A DNA stretch of 64,000 nucleotides from an uncultured Ruminococcus sp. (GTDB lineage: Bacteria > Bacillota > Clostridia > Oscillospirales > Ruminococcaceae): positions 1-64,000 of the forward strand of contig CAMBLM010000002.1 of assembly GCA_945868475.1 (NCBI GenBank). Direction: 5' to 3'. The stretch's first letter is position 1; every line of letters starts with the position of its first letter. This document shows, in pieces, positions 48,423 to 57,270 of this stretch. The notes below the pieces were generated by a model. It was given only the letters and a program-made list of their open reading frames with translations. It made no database searches and was not told where the DNA came from. The position numbers and the translations under genes are program-made.

Positions 48423-49028
48423 ATGGCACTTGAAAATAAATTGGGCATAACCGATTCTGCACAGCTTGCCCGTGAAGAAGAACGCATCAGCAAGAAAAAA
48501 GCTGCTGAATTGTTTGAAAACGGGATACTTGATACCCTGAAAGCAGGCAGTTTTGACGCCCTTAAAACGATACACAAATATCTTTTCGGGGACATATATG
48601 ATTTTGCAGGAAAAGTTCGGACCGTAAACATCGCTAAAGGCAGCTTCCGCTTTGCACCTGTTATGTACCTCGATGCCGCACTTGCAAACATTGACAAAAT
48701 GCCGCAAAGCACTTTCGATGAAATAGTCGAAAAATACGTCGAAATGAATGTCGCCCACCCATTCAGAGAGGGCAACGGCAGAAGCGGCAGGATATGGCTC
48801 GACCTTATTTTCAAAACCGAGCTTGGCAAGGTCGTTGACTGGAGCAAAGTCGATAAAGAGGACTATCTGCTCGCTATGGAAAGAAGCCCTATCCGTGATA
48901 CGGAGATAAAAGTTGTGCTGAAAGCTGCTCTCACCGACAAAATAAACGACCGTGAACTCTATATGAAAGGCATTGACCACAGCTACTATTATGAGGGTTA
49001 TACCTCGTTCAAAACCGATGAACTGTAA
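48423..49028 (+). CDS. Fic/DOC family protein
   Basis: Start MALENKLGITDSAQLAREEERISKKK; Fic motif HPFREGNGRSGR. Confidence 0.93.
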   Translation: MALENKLGITDSAQLAREEERISKKKAAELFENGILDTLKAGSFDALKTIHKYLFGDIYDFAGKVRTVNIAKGSFRFAPVMYLDAALANIDKMPQSTFDEIVEKYVEMNVAHPFREGNGRSGRIWLDLIFKTELGKVVDWSKVDKEDYLLAMERSPIRDTEIKVVLKAALTDKINDRELYMKGIDHSYYYEGYTSFKTDEL

Positions 49029-49037
49029 AAATAAAAT

Positions 49038-49074
49038 CGCCCTGCAAATGACGACCGAGGCCATTTGCAGGGCG
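49038..49074. terminator. CGCCCTGCAAA-type hairpin
   Basis: cgccctgcaaatg acgaccgaggc catttgcagggcg tattttttt. Confidence 0.8.
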
Positions 49075-49102
49075 TATTTTTTTGTTATCAATTTTCCATA
49101 TT

Positions 49103-50068
49103 TTAAATAAGATTATAATAATTCTGCTTGTCAATATACATCTTGCGGTCGGCTTCTTTTGCGATCTCCTCAAAAGGTTCATCTGCCTTTGAACGGAACG
49201 CATAGCCGAGTGAAAAGCTGACATTATATTCAGTGCTTTCTTTTTTCGCAAGGCTTATCCTGCTGAGGATATCGTCCTCTTTCCATTCGGGAAGAACGGC
49301 AAGGAATTCATCTCCGCCAAGCCTGTATACACTCTCTTTTCCGAACAGGGACAAAAGAATATTTGCAGCTCTGACGATGTACTTGTCCCCTGCCTCGTGT
49401 CCTAAGCTGTCGTTTGTCCTTTTCAAACCGTTAAGGTCGCACATTGCAACGCCGAGTGACTTGTTTGTATCATATTTCTGCCTGTAAGCCCAGCCGAGTG
49501 CCGAACGGTTCCTGCATTTTGTGAGCTGATCGTACATTGCGATCTCTTCAAGCTTTCGGGAATAATTGCGTATGCGAAGCATCATAACAATGACGAATTC
49601 CATCGTATCAATGAGGTCGGAGATGTTGTCCATTATCTCCCTCGGAGGGTTGTCCACCCCATAAAATCCTGCGTATTTTCCGTCAATGTATATCGGCCCC
49701 GTAACAAGCCTTTCAATATTCTGCGGCTTGAGAAGATGATACATCGGCTCACTCGTCGTGCGATATTCCTCCATATCATAAATAATGATATTATGCGATT
49801 TCTGATATTCATGATACCAAACATCAGGAAGTCCATCGAACAGAACATTCTGAAGATTGCCTTTTTCAGCACTCACACCGTCCCTGCACCATTCATAGGT
49901 GTTGCTGAAAGTGCCGTCAAGGTTGTTCTCAAATATGTACGCCCTGTCCGAGTTGAGATTTTCACATATATACTGCAAAATATTGTTGATTATCTGATCG
50001 GGCTGTTCTGCCGATGAAGCGAAATTCATCATATCGGTCACAAATTTGTGTTTATCAAGCTCTGCCAT
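49103..50068 (-). CDS. GGDEF-domain diguanylate cyclase
   Basis: DQLTKCRNRSALGWAY; SVYRLGGDEFLAVLPEW. Confidence 0.92.
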   Translation of the reverse strand: MAELDKHKFVTDMMNFASSAEQPDQIINNILQYICENLNSDRAYIFENNLDGTFSNTYEWCRDGVSAEKGNLQNVLFDGLPDVWYHEYQKSHNIIIYDMEEYRTTSEPMYHLLKPQNIERLVTGPIYIDGKYAGFYGVDNPPREIMDNISDLIDTMEFVIVMMLRIRNYSRKLEEIAMYDQLTKCRNRSALGWAYRQKYDTNKSLGVAMCDLNGLKRTNDSLGHEAGDKYIVRAANILLSLFGKESVYRLGGDEFLAVLPEWKEDDILSRISLAKKESTEYNVSFSLGYAFRSKADEPFEEIAKEADRKMYIDKQNYYNLI

Positions 50069-50357
50069 TATATATACCTCTTTGCTGAGTTATATTCTCA
50101 ATAATACTATAATTATACCACGGCATTTTCCGCCCGTCAATGAGAACCCGTCTTCACAAGCATATGCGCACGTCTTTTCGGCAAATTTTGCCGCAGACTG
50201 CGTTAAAAATCCTTGCCGGGCGAAAGCCCGCCTGCGGATTTTTGCCTACTCTGCAACAAAATTATGCTCGAAAATCCGCACACATTTCTTATGAAGACAG
50301 GTTCTGAAAATAGCTTTCCAACTATGCTTCAATAACTTAAATTTGTATGAACATTAT

Positions 50358-50536
50358 TAATACTAAACGCCAATAAAATACGGAAAAAATCTGCGCCGAA
50401 ATCCAATATAAACCCGTTATACTAAACACCAATTAAAAACTATACAAAAAATCAAGCAAAAGCTTGCAGCGGTTGAAAACAGGTTTATATGGATTTTGCG
50501 CAGATTTTTTTCTATAGTTTTATTGGTTTTTAGTAT
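50358..50536. repeat. Composite of an inverted half element plus a full ATACTAA-type element
   Basis: tactaaacgccaataaaatacggaaaaaatctgcgcc... followed at 50419 by atactaaacaccaattaaaaactatacaaaaaatcaagcaaaagctt...ggtttatatggattttgcgcagatttttttctatagttttattggtttttagtat. Confidence 0.8.
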
Positions 50537-50893
50537 AAAGTCGAACCGCCGTATCGTCATAAAGCTCAATAGACCCCTTGTTTGTTTTTTTATACATAAT
50601 AAAGGAATTCCTCCGCGGCCGAAGCGATAAACTCCGACCGGATCATCGTTTTTTCATCTAAAAAAATATAATAACATTATTTTTGGTTATTTTCAATGCA
50701 AAATAAAGTGCAATAAATTCCCTTACAGTAAAAAGATTGAAAATTTTGTATAAAATTCTCAAAAACCATACCGCCGCACTCACAGATGCTGAGGTAAAAT
50801 TGCTTTTTCTAAGGCTCTTCCAAAGCGGCACTCACAAACGGGTGCTGCTTTTTTCTTCGGCGGTCAGCTCTGCATTATACGGAGCTTACAATA

Positions 50894-50937
50894 AAAAACG
50901 CCAAAGCAGACATCATTCATCCGCTTTGGCGTTTTCT
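50894..50937. terminator. Strong hairpin, probable terminator
   Basis: aaaacgccaaagc agacatcattcatcc gctttggcgtttt. Confidence 0.7.
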
Positions 50938-50989
50938 TTATAAGGCGTATAAGACGTTATTCCGACAGATTTTCCGTGCAGAAAAGATC

Positions 50990-51125
50990 GATGCAGCTGC
51001 TTATGTCGCTCTCGGTGCAACCGAGGTTCAGTCTGTTAAAAAGCCATTTAAAGTTTCGACCTGTAGGCATCTTGTTCGCAGTATCGGCTATTTCCTGCTG
51101 CAATTTCAGTACACTATGCTGTCGG
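50990..51125 (-). pseudogene. C-terminal gene remnant, family unknown
   Basis: Reverse-strand open frame without good start: HSVLKLQQEIADTANKMPTGRNFKWLFNRLNLGCTESDISSCIDLFCTENLSE (stop near 50960); half repeat element immediately upstream. Confidence 0.35.
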
Positions 51126-51161
51126 CTTGATTTTTTCCAAATTTTAAATGGTGTTTAGTAT
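51118..51161. repeat. Half ATACTAA-type element
   Basis: gctgtcggcttgattttttccaaattttaaatggtgtttagtat. Confidence 0.5.
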
Positions 51162-51170
51162 AAAATATAA

Positions 51171-51214
51171 AACCGCCCTGCAAACGATGTATCAAAGCCG
51201 TTTGCAGGGCGGTT
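51171..51214. terminator. CGCCCTGCAAA-type hairpin
   Basis: aaccgccctgcaaacg atgtatcaaagc cgtttgcagggcggtt. Confidence 0.85.
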
Positions 51215-51231
51215 TATGTATGCAATAATTT

Positions 51232-52188
51232 TTATAAATATTTAATGATCTCGTCCCTTACACCGTCAAGTCTTGCATCGGAAATACCGAAATCCATTTT
51301 CTTGTAGTTCCAAGCCGCGCGACCGATGCCAAGCTGCTCGAATGCTTCGTGTATAGCCTTGAACCACTTTACCGTGTCCTCGGGTGAAGCAAGGTCTATA
51401 ACTCCGTATTCGCCGCAGTAAAGGATCGTTCCGTTAGCCTTTGCAGCCTCATAAGCACGACTAAATCTTCCGATGAAATATTCGGGAGTTATCGCAGGTT
51501 CGCAGTCCTCAATATTCATTCTGAACGAAGTGTCCATACCGTCTACCCAGTATGCACCCTGATGCGTGAAGTTGAGCGGATCATAGCAGTGGAAGTTGTA
51601 GATCACCTTGTCATCATAAGGAGCATCAAGATCGGGAACAGCATCTGGACTGTTGTTCCAGTAGCCGCCGACAAGAATATAAGTATCGGGAGCGATTTTG
51701 CGTATTCTCTCAATAGTGCTGCGGATAAGCTTGTTCCATTTTTCGCTGAAACTCTGATCGGTGACTTCGTTGAGAAGTTCAAATGCGATAGTTCCGTCAC
51801 TTACAGCGTAACGCTCCGCAATTCTGTCCCAAAGCTTCATAAAGCGTTCCTGAAGAGGCTCGCTGTCGAAGAAACCGAACTCACCTTCGCCCTTGTCGAA
51901 AGAGTAGCCTGCCGTCTTGTGAACATCAAGGATAATGTTTAGTCCTGCCGACTTGCACCACTTTATTGCATTGTCAATGTAGCCGAAACCGTAATCGGTG
52001 GGAGCACCGTTTTCATCTTCAAGGAGGTTATAGTCAATAGGAAGACGAATGTGATCTATGCCCCACGATGCAGCCGTTTTTACATCATCTTCGGAGATGA
52101 ATGTATCATAATGTTCCTTGGTGTGAACACACTGCGAAAGCCAGCCGCCAAAGTCAACACCTTTCTTAAAGCCTTTGAATTCAGTCAT
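51232..52188 (-). CDS. Glycoside hydrolase family 5 (endoglucanase-type)
   Basis: MTEFKGFKKGVDFGGWLSQC; IDHIRLPIDYNLL; IAFELLNEVTD; GTILYCGEYGV. Confidence 0.88.
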   Translation of the reverse strand: MTEFKGFKKGVDFGGWLSQCVHTKEHYDTFISEDDVKTAASWGIDHIRLPIDYNLLEDENGAPTDYGFGYIDNAIKWCKSAGLNIILDVHKTAGYSFDKGEGEFGFFDSEPLQERFMKLWDRIAERYAVSDGTIAFELLNEVTDQSFSEKWNKLIRSTIERIRKIAPDTYILVGGYWNNSPDAVPDLDAPYDDKVIYNFHCYDPLNFTHQGAYWVDGMDTSFRMNIEDCEPAITPEYFIGRFSRAYEAAKANGTILYCGEYGVIDLASPEDTVKWFKAIHEAFEQLGIGRAAWNYKKMDFGISDARLDGVRDEIIKYL

Positions 52189-52204
52189 AAAAATCCCTTT
52201 CCTA

Positions 52205-53599
52205 TCAGAAATTCTCTTCGATCTTTTTGTTGAGTTCGTCAACGGTTTCCTGACAAAGCGTTGCAATTTCTTCTCTCTTTACTGCCCAGTCCGTGCCGTT
52301 GAATGATGCCTGCTTGATAGCATCATCGATAATGTTAGCCTGCTCGGTAGGAAGTCCCATGTGAATGCTTGCAACAGGGTTTGCATCGGTCATTTCTCTT
52401 ACCTTGTGCCACATATCTATCATTTCATCTGTCCAGCCGTAGTCCTCACGGTACTGCTTTTCTGTGATAGCAAGCGCGCTTTCATCCTGCTCTGCGATGA
52501 GCTTGCACTTGATGAATGCAGCAGCACCCTCGGGGTTAGGCGCACCCTTGCAAAGTGCGTAAGCGTCCATATTTGCAGGGAGATAGTAGTTGTCAGCCTC
52601 GGGGTCTTTCGGCATCGGAACGAACATTATCTCGCCCTGCTCACCGAACTTGGAAAGGTCGGCCTCCCAAAGTGCCCATGTTGCGCAAGGCCAGAAAAGC
52701 GTCTTGCCCTCGCTTATTCTGTAAGGCTGTTCAGTCCAGTTGAATTCAGCCTTTGGAAGTGGGAGATCGTCTTTTTTGAGGTTGTACATAAAGTTTTCCG
52801 CACGCTCAACAGCAGCACTTGAAATGTTATTTACGACCTTGCCGTTTTCCATGCTGATAGGTGCAGTACCCGTTGTTAGAATAAACTGCGTTTCAAAATA
52901 CCAGCTGTCATAAGCGAATTTATCTTCATCACGGTCGCAGTAGTCAAGGCACATCTGTCTGAATGTGTCCCAAGTCCAGTTGTCCTCTTCAAGAAGTTCA
53001 ACGGGGTCAGCAAGACCATTTTCTTCGATCGTCTTTTTGTTGTAGATCATTACACACTTTGAGTCGGTGGCAACGGGTGCAACATAGTGTTTTCCGCCGA
53101 TAGTGTGAAGTTCCGCAAGCTTTTTGCAGCCGTCCGACCAAAGGTCGCTGTCAAAATCAAGATAATCATCAAAAGGTTCAAACATTCCGTCAATTACCTT
53201 GCTCGGGAATGTATCGAATTCCTGTGCAGGGAAAAGGTCGGGTGAAGAGCCGCCGAGAACGTTCGTTGAAAGATCGTTGTATCGGTTATCCCAGGTGGTC
53301 GGTATCCATTCAATCTTTCCGCCGTACTTTGACTCAAAAAGTTCAAGTGCAAACATCTTCGGCTTTCCGAGATCAGGGTTGATGTCATAAGTTGCAAGCC
53401 ACTTGACAGTTCCGTTTTCAAGCTTTTCATCTTCGCCGATATCAACTTCGGCAACAGCAGCCTTGTCCTCTTCGTCAAGCTCCTTTGGTGCAGTCGTTGC
53501 CGTTGTTTCGGCAGGTGTTGATGAATTTCCGCAGGCGGTCATTGAACCGATAAGCGCCATAGCGGCTGTAAAAGCAAGTACCCTCTTAAAATTTTTCAT
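52205..53599 (-). CDS. Extracellular solute-binding lipoprotein (sugar ABC type)
   Basis: MKNFKRVLAFTAAMALIGSMTACGNS lipobox; YNDLSTNVLGGSSPDLFPAQEFD. Confidence 0.88.
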   Translation of the reverse strand: MKNFKRVLAFTAAMALIGSMTACGNSSTPAETTATTAPKELDEEDKAAVAEVDIGEDEKLENGTVKWLATYDINPDLGKPKMFALELFESKYGGKIEWIPTTWDNRYNDLSTNVLGGSSPDLFPAQEFDTFPSKVIDGMFEPFDDYLDFDSDLWSDGCKKLAELHTIGGKHYVAPVATDSKCVMIYNKKTIEENGLADPVELLEEDNWTWDTFRQMCLDYCDRDEDKFAYDSWYFETQFILTTGTAPISMENGKVVNNISSAAVERAENFMYNLKKDDLPLPKAEFNWTEQPYRISEGKTLFWPCATWALWEADLSKFGEQGEIMFVPMPKDPEADNYYLPANMDAYALCKGAPNPEGAAAFIKCKLIAEQDESALAITEKQYREDYGWTDEMIDMWHKVREMTDANPVASIHMGLPTEQANIIDDAIKQASFNGTDWAVKREEIATLCQETVDELNKKIEENF

Positions 53600-53768
53600 A
53601 ATCTCTTTCTCCTTTTGCATTTAAGTTGAGTTTATTCGGTCACGATTTACTGTACCTATAATTTAACATATTGCAAAGGATAAAAATATCACTTTTTTGC
53701 TTTTTGTATCAAAATTATGTTGCTTTTTTTTCAAAATTGCTGTATAATAAACGCAGAGGTGAATAAAC

Positions 53769-54533
53769 GTGTCTGAATATGAAAAAGAGCTGACCTATAA
53801 AGCGTTTCTGAACCGAGAGTATGAGTTCAGACATTCGCCGTTTGAAAAAGAGTTTGAATTTTATGACTGCGTTAAGAAAGGCGATGTCAGCGCAGTTGAA
53901 AAGGTTATGACACCGCTCGGCGGAAACGGCGCAGGTGTGCTTTCCGAAGACTCGCTTCGCAACCTTAAATATCATTTTATCGTAACGATAGCACTTGTAA
54001 CACGCTTCTGCGTCGAGGGAGGAATGGAAATGGAAACCGCCTATACCCTCAGCGACCTCTATATAATAAAAGCAGATAAATGTTCGACCGAAGCAGAGCT
54101 TCACAAACTCCATAAAGAGGCCGTCCTCGAGTTTACAAAGCTTATGAACAAGCTTGCCCACGGAAATATCTATTCCAAACCCGTTATAATGACAATGGAC
54201 TATATCTATGACAACCTCCACTCAAAAATAAGCGAAAATGACATTGCCGATCATGTTTCCTTGAGTCATTCATATCTGTCACGGCTTTTTAAAAATGAAG
54301 TCGGCGTGACGATATCAGCGTATATCGCGATAAAGCGCATTGAAACAGCGCAGAATATGCTAAAATATTCCGATTTCTCGTCAGCAGATATCGCAAACTA
54401 CCTCGCATTCACTTCGCACAGCCACTTTATAAGCGTTTTCCGAAAATATACGGGAATGACCCCGAATGAATTCCGCAAAAAATATTACCGCGACAATTGG
54501 GGCAACAATACTTATAAAAGAACAAAGAAATGA
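53769..54533 (+). CDS. AraC family transcriptional regulator
   Basis: HVSLSHSYLSRLFKNEVGVTISAYIAIKRIETAQNMLKYSDFSSADIANYLAFTSHSHFISVFRKYTGMTPNEFRKK. Confidence 0.9.
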   Translation: MSEYEKELTYKAFLNREYEFRHSPFEKEFEFYDCVKKGDVSAVEKVMTPLGGNGAGVLSEDSLRNLKYHFIVTIALVTRFCVEGGMEMETAYTLSDLYIIKADKCSTEAELHKLHKEAVLEFTKLMNKLAHGNIYSKPVIMTMDYIYDNLHSKISENDIADHVSLSHSYLSRLFKNEVGVTISAYIAIKRIETAQNMLKYSDFSSADIANYLAFTSHSHFISVFRKYTGMTPNEFRKKYYRDNWGNNTYKRTKK

Positions 54534-54611
54534 TACTTACAGCAAATTTTTGATATATAAAAATGCGAATCCCTACTATAATATATAAAAACAGCGAAAG
54601 GAACTTCACCT

Positions 54612-55373
54612 ATGAAAAATATCGTAAAAAAAATTAAAACAGCGGCAATTTTTATCTCCTGTGCAGTGATGTTATGCTCCTGCGCATCTTCAAACGCAGT
54701 TTCGGAAGAGCCGAAAGAAGAAAGCATCTCAAACGTCACATTTGAAAACGGCAGTTCTTCGCTTTTCGAGTGCTCGGACGGCTGGACAAACGGAAATATG
54801 TTCAACGTCACTTGGCGCGCCGAAAACTGTACCTTTGAGAACGGAGTAATGGGTCTTACCATTGATAAGGACAGCAAAGCCGGAACAGTTCCGTATTCTG
54901 GCGCAGAGTACCGCTCCAAGGATTTTTACGGCTATGGCAGATATGAAGTCAGAATGAAAGCAATAAAAAATGACGGCGTTGTTTCCTCATTTTTCACCTA
55001 TACAGGTCCGTCCGACAATAACCCTTGGGACGAGATAGATATTGAAATTCTCGGCAAGGACACAACGAAAGTCCAGTTCAATTACTTCACCAACGGTCAG
55101 GGCAATCACGAATTTATGTATGACCTCGGCTTTGACGCATCTGAAGATTTCCACGACTACGCTTTTGAGTGGTATGAAGATAAAATAGTGTGGTTCGTTG
55201 ACGGCAAAGAGGCTTATACAGCAACGGAAAATATCCCCGTCACCGAAGGTAAAATTATGATGAACGCATGGTGCGGAACCGGCGTTGACAGCTGGCTCAA
55301 TCCATTTGACGACAGCAAAATGCCGCTTACTGCAGAGTATGAAAAGATCTCGTTTACTCCTTTTGATGAGTGA
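54612..55373 (+). CDS. GH16-family beta-glucanase (licheninase-like) lipoprotein
   Basis: Lipobox MLCSC; catalytic [47 protein letters not shown]. Confidence 0.92.
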   Translation: MKNIVKKIKTAAIFISCAVMLCSCASSNAVSEEPKEESISNVTFENGSSSLFECSDGWTNGNMFNVTWRAENCTFENGVMGLTIDKDSKAGTVPYSGAEYRSKDFYGYGRYEVRMKAIKNDGVVSSFFTYTGPSDNNPWDEIDIEILGKDTTKVQFNYFTNGQGNHEFMYDLGFDASEDFHDYAFEWYEDKIVWFVDGKEAYTATENIPVTEGKIMMNAWCGTGVDSWLNPFDDSKMPLTAEYEKISFTPFDE

Positions 55374-55493
55374 GTTTAGGGGATATATGCACACCAAGAT
55401 GAACAGTGGCCAAAGCTCGCCCTCGTCAAGGAAATTACGGAAGAAGTCTGGGATAAATAAATTCGTTTTTGCCATTGGATAATATACATATAA

Positions 55494-55537
55494 ATCGGCT
55501 GCAAGTGAAAAATAGCACTTGCAGCCGATTTTTTGAT
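55494..55537 (+). terminator. Terminator-like hairpin
   Basis: atcggctgcaagtg aaaaatag cacttgcagccgat tttttga. Confidence 0.8.
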
Positions 55538-55548
55538 ATAGTAAAATA

Positions 55549-55585
55549 CCACGCAAACAACGTATCATACCCGTTTGCAGGGCGA
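55549..55585. repeat. Degenerate CGCCCTGCAAA-type hairpin
   Basis: ccacgcaaacaacgtatcatacccgtttgcagggcgat. Confidence 0.5.
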
Positions 55586-55609
55586 TTTGCATTTCCGCTT
55601 AAACTTCAT

Positions 55610-56106
55610 CATAAAAGAGTGCATATCCAAGCGGCCAGAGCGCAGGCAGGAATATATACGATAAAATGTATAAAATGCTGTTTTTTGTTATATCCAAACA
55701 TATGCGGTCCAACTATGCCCTTGACCTCGGGGTAAAAATGCGGAAAAAGTTTGATCGGCACAAAAGATACCAGTCAAAGAAAAGTATATCATAGATCTCC
55801 ATAATATAAAGCACTGCGATAAATCTTACGAAGAACTGCAGAAAGCCAAATCCGTTTTTTACTCCGTCCCATACACCGAGAACCAATGCACCCGCAAACA
55901 GCAAAAGTGCTGTCACAGCTATTATCCGGCCAATGATATGTGCACCGTGAAATCTCTTTTTTTATCGGGAATAACAGCAAGTATATCTTTGTGCGCCGAA
56001 GAAAAAAACGCTTATCCTGAATAAAACCGACTTCTGCATACAATATAAGAAAATATGCCGCCATGGCCATAACCGCCGAAACTATCGTTACTGCCATTTT
56101 TATCAC
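55610..56106 (-). pseudogene. Frameshifted integral membrane protein
   Basis: Joining frames across two T-homopolymers gives MIKMAVTIVSAVMAMAAYFLILYAEVGFIQDKRFF/SSAHKDILAVIPDKKRDFTVHIIGRIIAVTALLLFAGALVLGVWDGVKNGFGFLQFFVRFIAVLYIMEIYDILFFDWYLLCRSNFF/PHFYPEVKGIVGPHMFGYNKKQHFIHFIVYIPACALAA. Confidence 0.75.
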
Positions 56107-56298
56107 CTCATATAAAATTTATCAGCCAAAGATCAAGGAGCTTAAAGCTGACATATCAATATCACTTTTGGGAAACCAAAGAATATTGTTATTGAATATA
56201 TTATACCACTTCGGTTAGCATAAAGCAACTTCTTTTTTGTAATTTTGACAAATATGCGATTTTTTGAAAATTTACTCTTAACAAGCCAAAACAAATAT

Positions 56299-56339
56299 GA
56301 TAAGATAACTATGTTATCCAATAACAATGTTATCTTATC
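56299..56339. promoter_or_regulatory. Inverted-repeat operator upstream of TetR gene
   Basis: gataagataac ... gttatcttatc, perfect 11-bp arms, 17 nt before the ATG. Confidence 0.6.
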
Positions 56340-56356
56340 AGGAACGGAGTAGTTGA

Positions 56357-56977
56357 ATGCGCCTGCTGAATGATGAACTTGCAAAAAATATACTTGAAGC
56401 AAGCAAAAAGGAATTTCTCAAAAAAGGCTTTCAGAAAGCATCTGTGCGAAGCATTGTCGCCGCTGTGAATGTAACAACGGGCGCAGTCTACCGCTACTAT
56501 GAAAACAAGGAAGCACTCTTTGATGCGCTTGTAAAAGCACCTGCCGAGGAGCTTTATGAGCTCTATCGAAGCTATAATGAGGATTTTTCCGATCAGGAAT
56601 TAAACGAGCAAATGGACGCGCTTTCCGATGGAATTGAGGACGACACAGACGGTATGCTCGGCTTCATCTATGAGCATTATGATGCATTCAAACTTATCGC
56701 CTGCTGCTCCGAAGGAACAAAATACGCCGATTATGTCGAGCGGCTCATCGAGATAGAAACAAGGTCGAGCATAAAGCTTATCCGACTTATGCAGGCGGAC
56801 GGAAAGATCAGTCCCGATTTCGACGAACAGCTTGTGCATATTATTTCAAGTACAATGTTCAACGGAGTCTTCGAGATAATCTCCCACAACGAGCCTATCG
56901 AAACCGCTCGGGAGCATATCCACATATTAAAGGAATTCTACACCGCAGGCTGGTATAAAATTTTAGGGATCAATTGA
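56357..56977 (+). CDS. TetR family transcriptional regulator
   Basis: KNILEASKKEFLKKGFQKASVRSIVAAVNVTTGAVYRYYENKEALFDAL. Confidence 0.92.
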   Translation: MRLLNDELAKNILEASKKEFLKKGFQKASVRSIVAAVNVTTGAVYRYYENKEALFDALVKAPAEELYELYRSYNEDFSDQELNEQMDALSDGIEDDTDGMLGFIYEHYDAFKLIACCSEGTKYADYVERLIEIETRSSIKLIRLMQADGKISPDFDEQLVHIISSTMFNGVFEIISHNEPIETAREHIHILKEFYTAGWYKILGIN

Positions 56978-56999
56978 TCCCTGATTTATTGTATACCGG

Positions 57000-57017
57000 T
57001 TAGTTAACGCTAACTAA
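57000..57017. promoter_or_regulatory. Candidate DtxR/IdeR-like operator upstream of feoA
   Basis: TTAGTTAACGCTAACTAA, near-perfect 9+9 palindrome resembling DtxR boxes. Confidence 0.5.
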
Positions 57018-57042
57018 ACACATTTTAAAAGGAGAATGATCT

Positions 57043-57270
57043 ATGCCAAAGCTCACCGAACTCAAAGACGGTCAGAAAGCAAAAATCACGGGTATCAACG
57101 GCGACAGACGCTACCTTTCGAGAGTGACCTCGATCGGGCTGAATGTCGGCTGCGATATCGAAGTGCTGCAAAATGTCAGGAACCGTCCCGTGCTTGTTTA
57201 CGGACGCGACACGATGATAGCACTCAACCGCAATGAATCCGAAAGAATAACCGTGGAGGTGACAAAGTAA
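57043..57270 (+). CDS. feoA: Ferrous iron transport protein A
   Basis: 75 aa; KLTELKDGQKAKITGINGDRRYLSRVTSIGLNVGCDIEVLQ; overlaps feoB ATG. Confidence 0.9.
   Translation: MPKLTELKDGQKAKITGINGDRRYLSRVTSIGLNVGCDIEVLQNVRNRPVLVYGRDTMIALNRNESERITVEVTK

Noticed and set aside
46281-50536. Palindromes as IS elements with transposase
   Set aside because: No transposase ORF inside or adjacent; too short, so only a non-autonomous or regulatory interpretation is kept.
50737-50943. 68-aa ORF MKILYKILKNHTAALTDAEVK...
   Set aside because: Runs into the strong hairpin 50894-50937 and lacks recognisable features; probably noncoding.
53769-55373. Complete polysaccharide utilisation locus with GH5, GH16, AraC and solute-binding protein
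   Set aside because: No ABC permease genes next to the binding protein, and genes are on opposite strands; at most a partial glucan-use cluster.
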